This document shows positions 31,559 through 42,349 of a stretch of DNA of 64,000 bases, piece after piece; the first letter of the stretch is position 1, and each line of letters opens with the position of its first letter. The translations under genes and the position numbers were made by a program. The DNA lies in assembly GCA_964023275.1 (NCBI GenBank), contig OZ029913.1, forward strand, positions 48,053,976-48,117,975, in the 5' to 3' direction. The stretch is from Norana najaformis (taxonomy: Eukaryota; Annelida; Clitellata; Crassiclitellata; Hormogastridae). The notes beneath the pieces are model-generated. The model was not told the DNA's origin and did not search any database. It saw only the letters and a list, made by a program, of their open reading frames with translations.

Positions 31559-31569
31559 AAGTGGGGGAG
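31559..31569 (+). promoter_or_regulatory. Polypurine tract
   Basis: AAGTGGGGGAG stands directly before TGTGAAGAGAC, the probable LTR start. Confidence 0.6.
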
Positions 31570-32110
31570 TGTGAAGAGACAGACTCTTAGTAGGGGGGAC
31601 TTCTAATTAATTATAAGACTTGGCAACAACTGTATAGGCAGTGTATCATAGTCTGGACATGGGGTTGGGGTGGGAGCGCCTGCGATCCAACGGCTGAGCG
31701 GGACGTCGAGGGCAGGCCGGATGGAGGCAGTAGTCTGGCGGGAACCGGGTCAAGCCGGGTGGGCAAGGCAGACAGCCAGCAGGATGCAGACCATTCCAGC
31801 TCGCTGGGCCAAGGCGGGCAACGGGTATTGGCTGGAGGGAGCAGCGTGGGGTGAGTTGGTAGGCGCCCAAGTACAGAAAGGATATAGGGAAAAGAAGCAG
31901 GCCCAGCGAGGCTCTTTGTGTTTGCATCCAGCGGTTGAGAGATGCATTCGGCGTTGGTCGTCGCTGGGAAGGGAAGAACACGGCATAAACAAGAGTAAGA
32001 CGTAGTAGAAGCTTGCTTTGTAAGTGAGTAAGATAGTGTAGCGACTCCCCTCTCACCGTATCCTCAACTCTTGGCTCTTACTCACAAACTTCCACTTAAA
32101 TTGTGCAGTG
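31570..32110 (+). repeat. Probable 3' LTR of the second gypsy element
   Basis: Starts TGTGAAGAGACAGACTCTTA. With no 5' LTR to compare, the end is a guess near TTGTGCA (about 32107). The ORFs on both strands inside (31646-32056) are GC-rich artefacts. Confidence 0.5.
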
Positions 32111-34450
32111 GAGAGGACGTCACGGCGCCTAGCAGGGATCTACTGCTGGACTTGCGTAGATAAAACATGTATATGTCTACATATATCAAGCAAGAGTTCG
32201 TTAGATTATAATGCAGTTTTAATGTGTGCAAAAGAAGAAAAAAACAAACGATAACAAATGATAATACTATATATATACTAGAACGGTATCAAAGTTCACC
32301 TTCAGCTAACCTACCTAGGCCAGCATTGTTCTACCAATTGAAAGACTGTTATTGATATTAGTAATTCAGAAGATAATAATAATAGAGAAAATAAACCTCC
32401 CCCGATGGCCGGCAGGTGTTTGATTCGACTGGTCGCTCAGTCCAGCATGGGAGGCATTCACGCACCACCAGATAATTATCTCTCTTCGCATAAGTTGATC
32501 CAATCGCCGCTTGATTTTCACCCGGCTAAGCGGGTGACTCCAACCCGTCTGAAGAGGTCGTATCACGATAGAATCGACATAACAGTACAGAGTTTGTATT
32601 GTCTCGGCCGCTCAGACAGTTGCTCATCGAGCCAGTTCCTTCGCAATTCACTTTCTTTAATGAGTCTTGGTTCCGTCGGAGGAAACAACTTCTGAAGACC
32701 GCAGGGTTTCGTCCAAGACTCGGAGTTTGCCTCGAGCGAACGTTCGCACGATCCACGTTCTCGGGAGAACTGCTCTTTCGGGCGCGAAGAGTAGCCTCCT
32801 CAGAATTTCTTCCGCCTATAGGGTAGATCAGTCCCGCCCTACCCTGGCTCAGTACAGCCCCATCACACAGCACGCGCCAGTTTAGCGTTCCCCTTCCCAC
32901 ATTTACACACACATATATATATATATATACATATTGCAATGCTGGCCGTGGTTAGACAAATATATATATCTAAAAATGCTGGCCACTCAGTACATCTACT
33001 TACAATCTAAAGTCTCTAGACTACGCATGCAACATACGTCTATACCACTATCTATACACATATCTGTACCCACTCAGTGAGTCACTCACTTCTCTAAGAC
33101 GGGATGTGTGCCTACAGGGTAATCGCTACAGATAGCTAGACGTTTGGGTCTTGAAGGGATAGGGATAGTGGCTGAGGAAAGATCTGTCCATTCCGTTTGA
33201 GCTCGAGAGACTCGCAGCCTTTCGAGTTTCGTTTCGGTGGCAGCAGATTCTATATGAGATTAACAGCCCTCTCTCTGAACCCTCTTAAGCCAAGTCTAGG
33301 ATATCTGGTACAGAGCCAACGGCTTGTTTCTTTGTGTTACCAACTTTTAGTGTGTAATATTATTGATATTAGTGTTTACTAGTAGTGATCTTCGTGTCAA
33401 TAGAACATATTTAAACGTGTGCATATCTTGTCTGCTTAATTCAGATCCACAACGCGTCACCTAAAGATGTCCTCCCCTTATCACCGATACCAATCTCCAA
33501 TTGGATCACCGGAAAGAGGTGCAAAGGATAAGGCTAAGCCGAGCCGGACCCCAACCCACTGGCCATGGGTTGCCGCAAGTCGCAGGGACGCGGAAGTCTT
33601 CGGCCTCATCCTGGCCAACGGGCCCTGTCATGCACTCGATCCAAGGGGAGGTGGAACTTGGTGCCTCTAGCCACAAATCATGGAGCTCTTCACAGTATGT
33701 TAGGGTAACAAGTCTATTAATACCACCCATTATTGCAACTCGCGACACCAAAAAACTACCATATTTGACACTCTGTAAACCACTTAAAACAAAAAAATGG
33801 GATTTTTGGAACACTTATCAATTGATCTATGCTCTATCAGAAAATGCAATAAAAAATAATATTTGTATGGGCCTTTTTGGGAATATTCTTTCTCTTTGAC
33901 CCCCCTTGTCAGATTTTGTGAACTTTGACCTCCTATATCCAGCAGATGTAAATAATAAGTAATCAAGTCAAACTCTGCCAAGTAATTGCCAGCCACATAG
34001 TATACACATAGAAATGGACTGCATTGTGCATGGTACATGTGAAGATATTGATCACTGAATATTGCAAAATTTAGAAATAAAATGAATATGAATGCATTTT
34101 TGACATTTAATACAAATTAAATTATAGGACACACAATAATAATAATTATATTTTTGTAATCTTCACAAGAAACTGTGTTGCTGGAAAAACCATCTAAATT
34201 GGTCTAACAGCTCTGGAGATATCAATTCTCAAAAAGTGGACATCGAACTTTGGCGAAATGCCTTCGGAGGGTGGGATCACGGAATCAACGATATCTTGGA
34301 AAGTATCTTAAATATTGCGTAAAAATTTTGGGCTTTTCCATCCAATACATCGTGCAACATGTGGTTAAAATTTCAGCCAATTCTGAGATGGTCGGGTGGG
34401 GACCTTCCTCAAAATTGGTAGAGTTGAGCTGGAATGACACAGAAGTAAAA
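32110..34450. other. No firm gene; TA microsatellite and short ORFs
   Basis: 32910-32935 is a (TA)n run. Plus-strand frames at 32405-32885 and 33467-33670 (MSSPYHRYQSPIGSPERG) are short and match no family I know. 33840-34200 is AT-rich. Nothing else is seen. Confidence 0.5.
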
Positions 34451-34459
34451 TCATGGCTT

Positions 34460-34600
34460 GAACAATCTTCGTTAACGGAACCAAGACGCCGAGAAAAACT
34501 CCGAAGAGACGCCAGTGTCACAATTAGCCACCAAATAAATGTTTCGGACTGACCACCAGAGGTCTTCTAAAACTTTACAGTTTATATTTATTTAAGAGTG
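34460..34600 (+). repeat. Dispersed repeat, copy of 10775-10895
   Basis: CCGAAGAGACGCCAGTGTCA and the following ~60 bp match the reverse complement of 10895-10775. The two copies are in opposite orientations 24 kb apart. Confidence 0.5.
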
Positions 34601-34949
34601 TAGTGTGTCCGAGTTTACTGTGGCAGTTAGAGTTTCAAGCAGATCTGGACAAAGGCAAGAAGAAATTTTAAAGAAAAGCTAATACACCACCGTTTCCACT
34701 CGGTCGTGGTTCTTTTATCAGTGAAATTGAAGGGGAGTAATATCTTAAAGCAAACACTGTGTATCATCAGAACATTAACTGTTTCACTGTTGAGTATCCA
34801 TATCCGATGCCTTTGGTTTTGAAGTGTTAAACAGGATCGGATAGTCGAAATTTATACATGTATTTGACTGTAAAACTGTTTACTGGATATGTCCTGTTAC
34901 ATAGTCAAATCAGTCAAATTTGCGTTTGTTACGCACGATGGCTTTTTTA

Positions 34950-35275
34950 GTAGGCACGTGTATAGTTTGGCATGATTAACTCAGGCCGTACCTTTCAGAG
35001 AGCGATTGATACTGTGCTACAATCCCTTAAACGCGTTTTCAGAACATGTCTACACGGTTTAGCTGTACATTCTGATGAATGGAACACTCATTTAAGACAT
35101 TTCGAATTGTTTTTACGACACAACCGTGTAAATACTGTAAATTGACTTCGAAAATAAAGAAATGTGAATTCGCTAAGCAGAAATTAAATTTATTGGTCAT
35201 GTTGTTGGATCTGAAATCTGAAAACGGATCCAGATAAGATTAAATGTACGGTGTAAATTGATTTCACTCCTCTGG
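34950..35275 (+). pseudogene. Degraded gypsy reverse transcriptase
   Basis: Reading with frame changes gives HSDEWNTHLRHFELFLR (about 35074-35125), IKKCEFAKQK-like and FIGHVVGS (about 35185-35215) and DPDKIKCTV, all parts of the RT palm-to-connection region just after the YLDD box of Ty3/gypsy RT. Many stops. Confidence 0.6.
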
Positions 35276-35429
35276 AATAAACCCCCGCGAGAATGACGAC
35301 AATTTTTATGATGCTTCAAACAAACTCGCCAACACAACCGCTTGCAATTTCTGCGCTAAAACTGGAAACATTACTTTCCCAAAAATCTTATCCTAGTTCT
35401 TTCTCTTCCCCTTATCTCTTTTCTGGCTT

Positions 35430-35580
35430 CAATTTCAAGCACCATCTACGGTGGCCGTTTGTCTGACTCCTGGGTCTTCACCTGGAACCGAATCCTTTTG
35501 CCTATCGATTTTGTTTTGACCGAGCGCCTGTGAATAAGCTGGTTCCCGCGACATAAAATTACGATTAGCAGTTAAATATT
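35430..35580 (+). repeat. SINE-like / LINE-tail repeat, copy 2
   Basis: Contains CCTATCGATTTTGTTTTGAC, GAGCGCCTGTGAATAAGCTG and GGTTCCCGCGACAT, as at 9010-9185, but its tail is truncated. Confidence 0.65.
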
Positions 35581-35849
35581 TCTGTTTACTGTCTAAATCT
35601 AGTGTCAGCATTTGATTTTGTACATCATCCATTATTATTTATTATTGGACTCTTGTGCGCGCCGACATTTGACATTTGTAAAGCTCCCTTGAATAGCTTG
35701 TTACTGACGATGCTGTATAAATCCGGTCAAGACTGACAAAAGGCAAAGCGTAGGGGCAGCATTAAAGAATGTATGAAAAAGTCATGGCATATTGCTTGTA
35801 ACAAAGACACTACTTCTGAAAGCTCTTTTATGGTTAATGGCACATAAAG

Positions 35850-36222
35850 AAAGATGAAGAGGCAAGGATCAACGCTTTTGAAATGAAGTGCCTGCGGCAG
35901 ATTCTTAGAGTACTGTGGACTGCCAAGAAGACAAACTATTGAGTCCTAAGACTGCAGGAGTAGAGAGAAGTGTGCTAGGATTAATAAAAAGAGAAAACTT
36001 TCGTACTTCTGGCATATACTACGGAAGAGTAGAAATTATCTAGCGATAGAGATCATCCAAGACACAATTCCTGAATTCCGAGCTGGGGAAGACCCAAGAT
36101 GACATGGGTAGACAAATTCAAAGCGTGGACTGACCAGTTATTAACAGAGACTAGGAAGGACAGAAGCAGATGGCACAAAATTGTCCTTGGTGCAGACAAT
36201 CTTATGCTTGAGGCGGGTTAAA
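35850..36222 (+). pseudogene. LINE 3' coding end (RTE/craniofacial-protein-2-like type)
   Basis: The plus strand reads INAFEMKCLRQILRVLWTAK, later RPKMTWVDKFKAWTDQLL, and ends SRWHKIVLGADNLMLEAG before a stop. This is the common C-terminus of endonuclease/RT LINEs in invertebrates. Internal stops and a frameshift are present. Confidence 0.7.
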
Positions 36223-36489
36223 GACATGAGAAGCTGAACAGTTATAAGATTCAACTTGTGAGAAAATTCCAGAGAGTTTTAATGTTAATGTTTTTGAAAA
36301 TGAAAAAACGTTGGTTGTGTATATTCTGTTGGTTTTCAATAGTGTTGATGTAAATTTGTATTGTGATGCAGTGACGTGACGTTGCAATTCTTATTCTTGT
36401 TATTCTTGTTCTAGTCCTTCTCCTCCTTCTTCTTCTTCACTTTCTTCTCCTCCTTCTCCTTCCCTCCTCCTCCTCTTCCTTCTCTTCCT

Positions 36490-37160
36490 CTTCCTATTCT
36501 TTTTCTTCTTCAAGTTCTCTGCCCCGGAACGTCCAATGGCGCCATTCCTGACGTTGTTGGGCCTCCTCCTTCACTTTACCGTATCCGTCCACCATCATCC
36601 AGTCTAGTTGCATTTGTCTAGGTCGTCTCGTTCTTTTCTTGTCTTCCATTCTTTCCTCTGTGATATTTATCAGAAGAGAATCACCTTTCAGTAGGTCCAT
36701 ATTCTATCGAAATTAGGTTCAGGCAGTCCATCATCCTTTGTAGACCTTCTTGTCTATTTGCCAGCATTGCCTAGTCATCTGCAAATCTCAGCGCTTTCAC
36801 CAGTCTCTCCTCGTACTTTTATTCCCTCTTCCTTATTTTCTAGCGCCTGTGGTATACTTTCTTCGATATAGATGTTAAACAGTAGTGGTGATAGCGGGCA
36901 TCCTTGTCTTAGTCCTATACCAATTATTCGCAGTTCTGATTATTCTCTTTCTGTTCTTTCTTTCTGAGTGCATGCATAAGTTTTTTCCAGTCTGCTCGGT
37001 CAAATGCCTTCTCGTAATCCACAAAACATGCACAAACGTCTTGATCGTATTCAATGATTCTTTCTGTTAACACCTTTAGAGCTCTTGGCTTGTACTCTTT
37101 TTGCGACGATCTTTAGTATAATCTTGGAAGCATGTGCGAGTAGGCTGATTGTTAGATGAT
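36490..37160 (-). pseudogene. LINE reverse transcriptase fragment
   Basis: Minus strand: DYEKAFDRADWKKLMHAL (about 37020), GIGLRQGCPLSPLLFNIYIE (about 36925-36870), then FADD followed by a stop and AMLANRQEGLQRMMDCLN (about 36785-36725), then a C-terminal KRTRRPRQMQLDWM region (36494-36700). The RT palm is recognisable but interrupted. It abuts a CT/TTC-rich run (36410-36510). Confidence 0.7.
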
Positions 37161-37204
37161 CCCCACAAGCAGTTGTTTTGTTCTTCGTCATTGGGATCAA
37201 GAAG

Positions 37205-37289
37205 TCCTCCAGCCATACTCCAGTGTTGTATATGTCCTGTCATATCCTTACCAGTTCAAGACGTATACAACACTGGAGTATGGCCAGGA
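37205..37289. repeat. Imperfect ~28-bp inverted repeat
   Basis: CCATACTCCAGTGTTGTATA (37213-37232) is the reverse complement of TATACAACACTGGAGTATGG (37264-37283), spaced by ~30 nt. The right arm forms the start of a gypsy RNase H relic. Confidence 0.85.
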
Positions 37290-37389
37290 CAGTTTTGTCG
37301 TTAGAAGCCTTTAACTTCGAAGTGATCTATTTTAAGAATAAACTGAATGTGGTGGCAAATTGCCTTTCACGTATAATTTCTTCGATTTA
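37277..37389 (+). pseudogene. Gypsy RNase H C-terminal fragment
   Basis: WSMARTVLSLEAFNFEVIYF followed by KNKLNVVANCLSRI is the end of gypsy RNase H (pattern W-x-L-x-L-x-x-F-x-F-E-x-x-Y, then N-x-x-A-D-x-L-S-R). Confidence 0.65.
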
Positions 37390-37399
37390 GATTGATTGT

Positions 37400-38250
37400 T
37401 CTCTGAATTACGTCATTTTGCCTGTGTACGTAGTAGTTTTTTGTGTTGATGAACTTTCGTAGTTGTCAGTAAGCTGGCTTCAAACTGTCTACTTGCCCGA
37501 CTTGTAGCGCAGCGTTAACTCGTGTAAAGACATACAGTCTTTGATATTTGAAATTAAAATTAAAAGAGCAGTTGAATCACAACAGTACTTGAATCGTCAC
37601 AGTTTGTAAACGCACGAGCCTATCAACAACATTTGTAGCTCAAACTTTCAACTTTACACACCACAGACTAGTGCTACAAATCTTCGCTCTCTGAATGCAT
37701 TAGCGTCCGTTTACAGAAGCCCTTTTCTGCCATTATAACATACCTATTTCAGACTGATTCTGAACTCCCGTCTAGCATTGCGCAATCGATTTTTCCAAAA
37801 CCCGCTGACTCATCACAGCATGAGGCTCCCCGCGTGCGCGTGCCGCGAGAAAATGCGCGTCGGCAGTAAGTGCCGCTGATGTCGGCCCGCCTGCGCGCAG
37901 GGCGTCGCCAGCCAATCACACCACCAACACCACGTATTTGATGCGTGGCAACCAGCAGAAACAAATCAATAACAGATGATTCAATGAAATTTCCTGTAAA
38001 AATTCTAACTTGAAACTTGCTCACCAAGTACCGGAACATCACGTCCACAGTGTGTTTTATGACTGATGGCATAAGATTGCATTATGTTTCAGTTACAACT
38101 AATCTGAGGTTGATTTGTCAACTGCGAAAGGATGGAAGGTAATGTCAATGTAACTTTTGAACAGATGAGTGCGCCTTTGTATCAGAAATTTCTATGACGT
38201 TCCTCTTCTTCCCCTTGTTTATCCCGCAGGTCCAATTCTAAACTAGCACA
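37400..38250. other. No recognisable gene
   Basis: Mixed sequence. A GC-rich patch at 37830-37920 gives an Arg-rich minus-strand ORF of uncertain meaning. No element signature. Confidence 0.5.
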
Positions 38251-38254
38251 AACC

Positions 38255-38430
38255 ACCCACCGTAGCCGTCTGACTGCCTGCCTGCTTGACTGTTGGATCT
38301 CGACTTGGAACCAAACCCTTTTACGTATCAATGATGTATCGACTGAGCGCCTGTGAATGAGCAGGTTCCCGCGACATGGCTTTCGTTGGGAGCTGTAGAA
38401 ATCTAGAGATTACGCTTCTGATTAGTGAGC
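38255..38430 (+). repeat. SINE-like / LINE-tail repeat, copy 3
   Basis: ACCCACCGTAGCCGTCTGAC, GAGCGCCTGTGAATGAGCAG, GGTTCCCGCGACATGGCTTT and tail GAGCTGTAGAAATCTAGAGA match copies 1 and 2. Confidence 0.7.
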
Positions 38431-38499
38431 ATTCGCGCGCGAATTTTAAATATACACGTTCCATTGGTCGGCACTCGCGCACATATACATCTTCGGGGA

Positions 38500-38840
38500 C
38501 CGTTGACTTGGCGTAATACTGCTCATTAAAAGCGATCGCAGATGAATTGTTGTGACAGTGCGATTTTGTAATGATGTAGTCTGTCGTGTAATAAGTTGCT
38601 AGTTTGAGTTATAAACATCGCTGCTAAATGTCAAGCTAAAATCGTGCATTTAGACAATATGTCGGTGAGTCAAGTGCTCTTGTGATGGAACTGTGATTGA
38701 ACTATTTGTTATATAATTGCACATATGAAAATTAAAGACTGTGGTTCTTTTTTCTTGTTAATGCTACGCTGCAAATCGGGCGATTTGTTCGGTTCGAATT
38801 GCGATTGACACCTTCGAAAGATCGTCCACACTTATCAAAA
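38500..38840 (+). repeat. LTR-family copy A1
   Basis: Shares CTGTCGTGT...TGAGTTATAAACATCG and TACGCTGCAAATCGGGCGAT followed by TTCGAAAGATCGT with 42660-42960, 49615-49800 and 52150-52420. The family is assigned to LTRs because one copy is followed by a primer-site-like motif and gag. Confidence 0.6.
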
Positions 38841-38860
38841 TCCTTAGATAAATGTAAATA

Positions 38861-38975
38861 TTTGACTGTTCCTATGTCTAAATCTCAAAATCTTGTGAGA
38901 TGGTGTTTGGCGTTACATGTCTTTGATTTCGAAGTGAGATATGGTAGAGGCCTCTCACGGTTGTAACCGGTTGCT
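38861..38975 (+). pseudogene. Gypsy RNase H C-terminal fragment
   Basis: SKSQNLVRWCLALHVFDFEV then RYGRG is the end of a gypsy RNase H. It lies just after LTR copy A1, consistent with scrambled remains of one element family. Confidence 0.5.
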
Positions 38976-39089
38976 TGTAGTTCAGGTTAATTTATTTTGT
39001 GAACAAGATTTATTGCATTAAACAGTTTATTGCAAATCATTGCATTATCTTTCATTTACAAATGATCTGTATCTGACGCTGATTTCTAT

Positions 39090-39302
39090 ACTTCAGAATG
39101 GCACGAAGTTGATGTGAAGGTATTTTCGGCTGATCGGGCTTTTAATTTGTTTCTGTGCGCCTGGACCGCGCGCACTGAGACTGGTCGGCGCAGTGATGGG
39201 GTTGGTGTGACACTGGTCGTCGTGCATTTTATCATGTGGACGCTTGCGCGGGTAATAGTCGGGCTTACGTTGCGAAGAGTCAGATGGATGCGTAGGCATG
39301 TC
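39090..39302 (+). repeat. LTR-family copy A2, left part
   Basis: GCATTTTATCATGTGGACGC followed by TTGCGCGGGTAATAGTCGGG parallels 42545-42585. The copy is interrupted at 39302 by a hAT element and resumes at 40484-40560 (TTTTAGCCTATACAAATATT). Confidence 0.6.
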
Positions 39303-40475
39303 CAGGCCCGGCCCTAAAGTATGCGGGGCCCGAGGCAGCAAGCGATGAGCGGAACCCATGCAATAATTAAAATATTTTGGTATGCTAATTGAAAGTTTGT
39401 TAATCAATATACTGCATAGACACTAGCGTGGTTTGTATCTTCTACTTAACATGTTTTTACTACTCACAAGCAAATCTTGCGAGCTTTGAAGGATGCAAAA
39501 TCCTCAACGAGTTCATTATAGTCAAGACCGTTGGCAACATCATTCTCAATTGACAAAATAGCCAAGTTAGTGAGCCGTTCTTGAAGCACCGTTGATCGCA
39601 TGTAGGTTTTGATAAGTTTAAGCTTCGAAAAGCTTCTTTCTCCAGAAGCCACGGTGACAGGAACACTCAGAAGTATTCGAAGTGCAATGTTTGTGTTAGG
39701 AAAGTCACTGTATCGCTTGTTTATTGAAAGAAATGGCAAAATCTTGACGGGATCGTTGTAGGTGATTGCAGGAATTATGGAACTCAATGATTGCAGCTCC
39801 TCGGCAAGCATGAAACCATCAAGATCCGTGCACTTTGTATTGGAAGAAATTCCTATACACCATACAAGGTTGAAAATTTAAAAAAATGGTTTCACAGGAA
39901 ATAAGTGCAGAATGCAGTTCTCGCTACACTAATAATCTTCATTGATACTACAAGCGGTTTTAATAATAATTGTATTTTAATTAGGCCTGGTTTTCAGTGA
40001 TAAACAAAAGAATACTGAATACAAGCAGGGATGGATTCGCTCCAAACTATGAATATGAATGACACAATAAAATTAATTTAACATTGCAATATTTTAGCTA
40101 TTCTAGATTTTTTAAATATTATTTACCTCGCCTGAAGCAAAAGCAAGTTCAATGCAGACAGCAGACCATGAAAATGACGTATTAAAACAACGCTGTCTTC
40201 CTGCTGTTCTATGGCAATGTTAATTTATATAGCGTATTCTTAATGATAATAGTTTTAAATCTGTGGTATTGGCAGGTAATTTATTATTACGCTATTTTTA
40301 TACCTGCAGTATAAACAAATTCCCAAAGAAAATAAATAATTCATTTATTATAAAGTTTTCTTAATACTGTTGGTTTTAAAAAAGTACTAAAAAAGTTTAG
40401 TCAGAAGCGCGGGGCCTCTGAAAGCGCGGGGCCCAAGGCGGTTGCCTCGTTCGCTTTGCCCTAAGGCCGGGCCTT
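39303..40475 (-). mobile_element. hAT element nested in an LTR copy
   Basis: Left end CAGGCCCGGCCCTAAAG and right end (reverse complement) AAGGCCCGGCCTTAG form terminal inverted repeats. Flanks GGCATGTC (39295-39302) and TGCATATC (40476-40483) match at 6 of 8, a decayed 8-bp target duplication as for hAT. A second GC-rich block GCGGGGCCCGAGGC / GCGCGGGGCCCAAGGC lies inside each end. It encodes only the C-terminal part of a transposase. Confidence 0.7.
39464..39811 (-). CDS. hAT transposase C-terminal dimerisation region (partial)
   Basis: 115 residues. NIALRILLSVPVTVASGERS then FSKLKLIKTYMRSTVLQERL and NLAILSIEND form the hAT family C-terminal dimerisation domain, most like ZMYM1-type (TTF-type zinc finger) transposases. 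The RNase H catalytic domain and DNA-binding finger are absent, so this is not an active enzyme. The start Met is internal to the original protein. Confidence 0.85.
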   Translation of the reverse strand: MLAEELQSLSSIIPAITYNDPVKILPFLSINKRYSDFPNTNIALRILLSVPVTVASGERSFSKLKLIKTYMRSTVLQERLTNLAILSIENDVANGLDYNELVEDFASFKARKICL

Positions 40476-40483
40476 TGCATATC

Positions 40484-40560
40484 TTGCCGACATTGCGAGT
40501 TTTAGCCTATACAAATATTGCGAATACCCAAAAGGGGTTACGGTGCTGCTGAGGAATAAG
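40484..40560 (+). repeat. LTR-family copy A2, right part
   Basis: Continues the alignment to 42600-42660 on the far side of the hAT element, confirming the nested insertion. Confidence 0.55.
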
Positions 40561-40680
40561 AGATGTTTCGTGTCTGAGTTGTTAACACGAGTGGAGAGGG
40601 TTCAAATCCCGTTCTGGAAGTAAGGTCTTCAGAACAAGAAAAATTTCCCCCATAGTATGGGGGATCTTCTTACTCACTCT
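40530..40680 (+). repeat. Possible tRNA-derived SINE head with small hairpin
   Basis: GGGTTCAAATCCCGT (about 40597-40611) resembles an RNA polymerase III B box/T arm; a short stem CGTGT...ACACG lies upstream. I cannot fold a proper tRNA, so this is weak. TCCCCCATAGTATGGGGGA at 40648-40666 is a perfect palindrome with a one-base centre. Confidence 0.25.
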
Positions 40681-40997
40681 AACGCTATGGTGCAATGCAG
40701 GTAGCCCATGCAGGGCCGCATCGTTAAGATTTTTACCAGATGGTCATTCAGATCTGAATATAAAGTGGTGTCAGCTGCTTTCGAGCAGAAGGTTTGTTTC
40801 GGCCTCTTGATTTTCCTCAACAGTCTTACTTACTACACTCTCACGGCTCCCTTGACCAGTGTGGCGTAATATAAATTCCGTCTTTAATTTGACCAACTCC
40901 TCCTTCTAGGGCTGATTGCCTTTCTATACATTTTTCTGCCAAATCAGTCTGGTGCTACATAACCTCTCTGTATCTGTCTGTCTGTCTCTGTCTCCCT

Positions 40998-41038
<41 letters not shown>

Positions 41039-42090
41039 TCTTTCTCTCTGATTGCTCATGATGTCTCGGTATCTGTTTGGTAGGAAAGGCCATAGAGGTA
41101 TGGGTTTCTTGAAGTGCATGCGCCTAGCTACCGGCTTTCTCCCACCCTTTCCTCGCCTTCAGCCATTTCTTACTCGACTCACTGTCAAGAACACACAGTT
41201 GATCAAAAGACTAAAATTATAATATTCGAAGGAAATTACTTTCAAACTTTCAATCAAACTTTAATTTAGCCAGTTTACACCTATCATAAATCTTTTCTAT
41301 CAAATTAAAATAGACTCAGAGAAAGAGCATTTGAATTAAATCTTCTGTCTTTATTTAAGAAGAATGAACCCAATAGAAAAGTAATTGAAATAACTCCCTG
41401 CACAAGCAGCCTCTGATTAGAATCTTGATATCAGCCAGAAAACCAAGCGTCGGCCGACGGCAGTCCCTCAGCGGCAGATTTACTAAGCACTCGAGTCGTA
41501 ACGCCCCAGGACGGAAGAAGGCACAGTGGTCGATAGCCGTACGGGAACCCGTCGATCTCAAGAAAATGAACACGCAGAAAATTAATTAAAACTTTGTCGA
41601 AAGCATTTGAGTCGGCCGACAGCGTAGTTTCAACTTAGTTTCTCCAAAGGCTGGTATTTATGTAGCTTCTTTTATAACTTAACGTCGCGACATATCTACT
41701 CGACGGAAAGAACGGTGAGATAGGGCCTACGGCTCAATTCGTCAACGATCGATCTACGGACTGCTAGCACTTGAATGCAGCTTTCGATATGCTAAAACTT
41801 TAATCGCATCTCGGCCTACTCACAAATCTAATTTCGCAAGGTTTCGACCGAAAAATCTGCGAAGCATGTATCAACTTGTCGCCTTCAACGCTCAACTGCT
41901 ACTGTTACTGCTGCCGCTCCTGCTTGACTGCTGCCGCTCTGTTCCCTCTCTCTCTCTCGGCTCGACTCGACTCTAACTGCGCAGTTTTAATCTGCTATTT
42001 ATAGGCGAACGACCACCCACGATGAGTCACCTCGACCTCTCTTCGCAGCTGCCTCGCATCGCGCGCCAATATTGCGATTGCACGGCATAG
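40560..42090. other. No gene; CT microsatellite and GC patches
   Basis: 40990-41050 is a CT/CTTT microsatellite. 41880-41980 has CTG/CT-rich runs. No protein signature on either strand. Confidence 0.6.
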
Positions 42091-42096
42091 ATATCG

Positions 42097-42240
42097 TCAC
42101 ACGGTCATCGCGACCCAGCGGATGCGTCACCTACTACCATCATCACTGCCGCCTTACAACTGCAGCTCCGAGAATCACACAGTCCCACGGTCATTGCGAC
42201 TTCGCCGATGCGTCACCTACTATCATAAAAACTGCCGTAA
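42097..42240 (+). repeat. Two-copy ~83-bp direct duplication
   Basis: CGGATGCGTCACCTACTACC (42119) and CCGATGCGTCACCTACTATC (42203), each preceded by ACGGTCAT(C/T)GCGAC and followed by a decayed ACTGCCG. Confidence 0.7.
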
Positions 42241-42349
42241 CACTTACCTAGCGCCTATAGCGTTTCCGCCACAGAAAGAGGTAGCGATTGCATGTGCAGG
42301 AGAGCGCAAAACTCAGCAAGTTTTGAGCGCGTGTTTGTGTATAAATTTT

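Larger units (their letters stand above)
25451..32110 (+). mobile_element. Ty3/gypsy element, 5' truncated, with standard gene order
   Basis: Plus-strand order: gag, zinc knuckle, protease, RT, RNase H, integrase, an extra zinc-finger ORF, purine tract, 3' LTR. No 5' LTR or primer site is found upstream of 25451; the preceding sequence is a LINE tail. The element carries many stops and frameshifts, plus a LINE piece inserted in RNase H. It is older than the Gmr1-like element. Confidence 0.8.

Noticed and set aside
31646-32056. Overlapping ORFs of up to 136 codons on both strands
   Set aside because: They lie in the probable 3' LTR, are GC-rich, and have no family signature.
40530-40620. tRNA gene
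   Set aside because: A B-box-like GGTTCAAATCCC is present but no cloverleaf with a 7-nt anticodon loop can be drawn; kept only as a weak SINE-head note.
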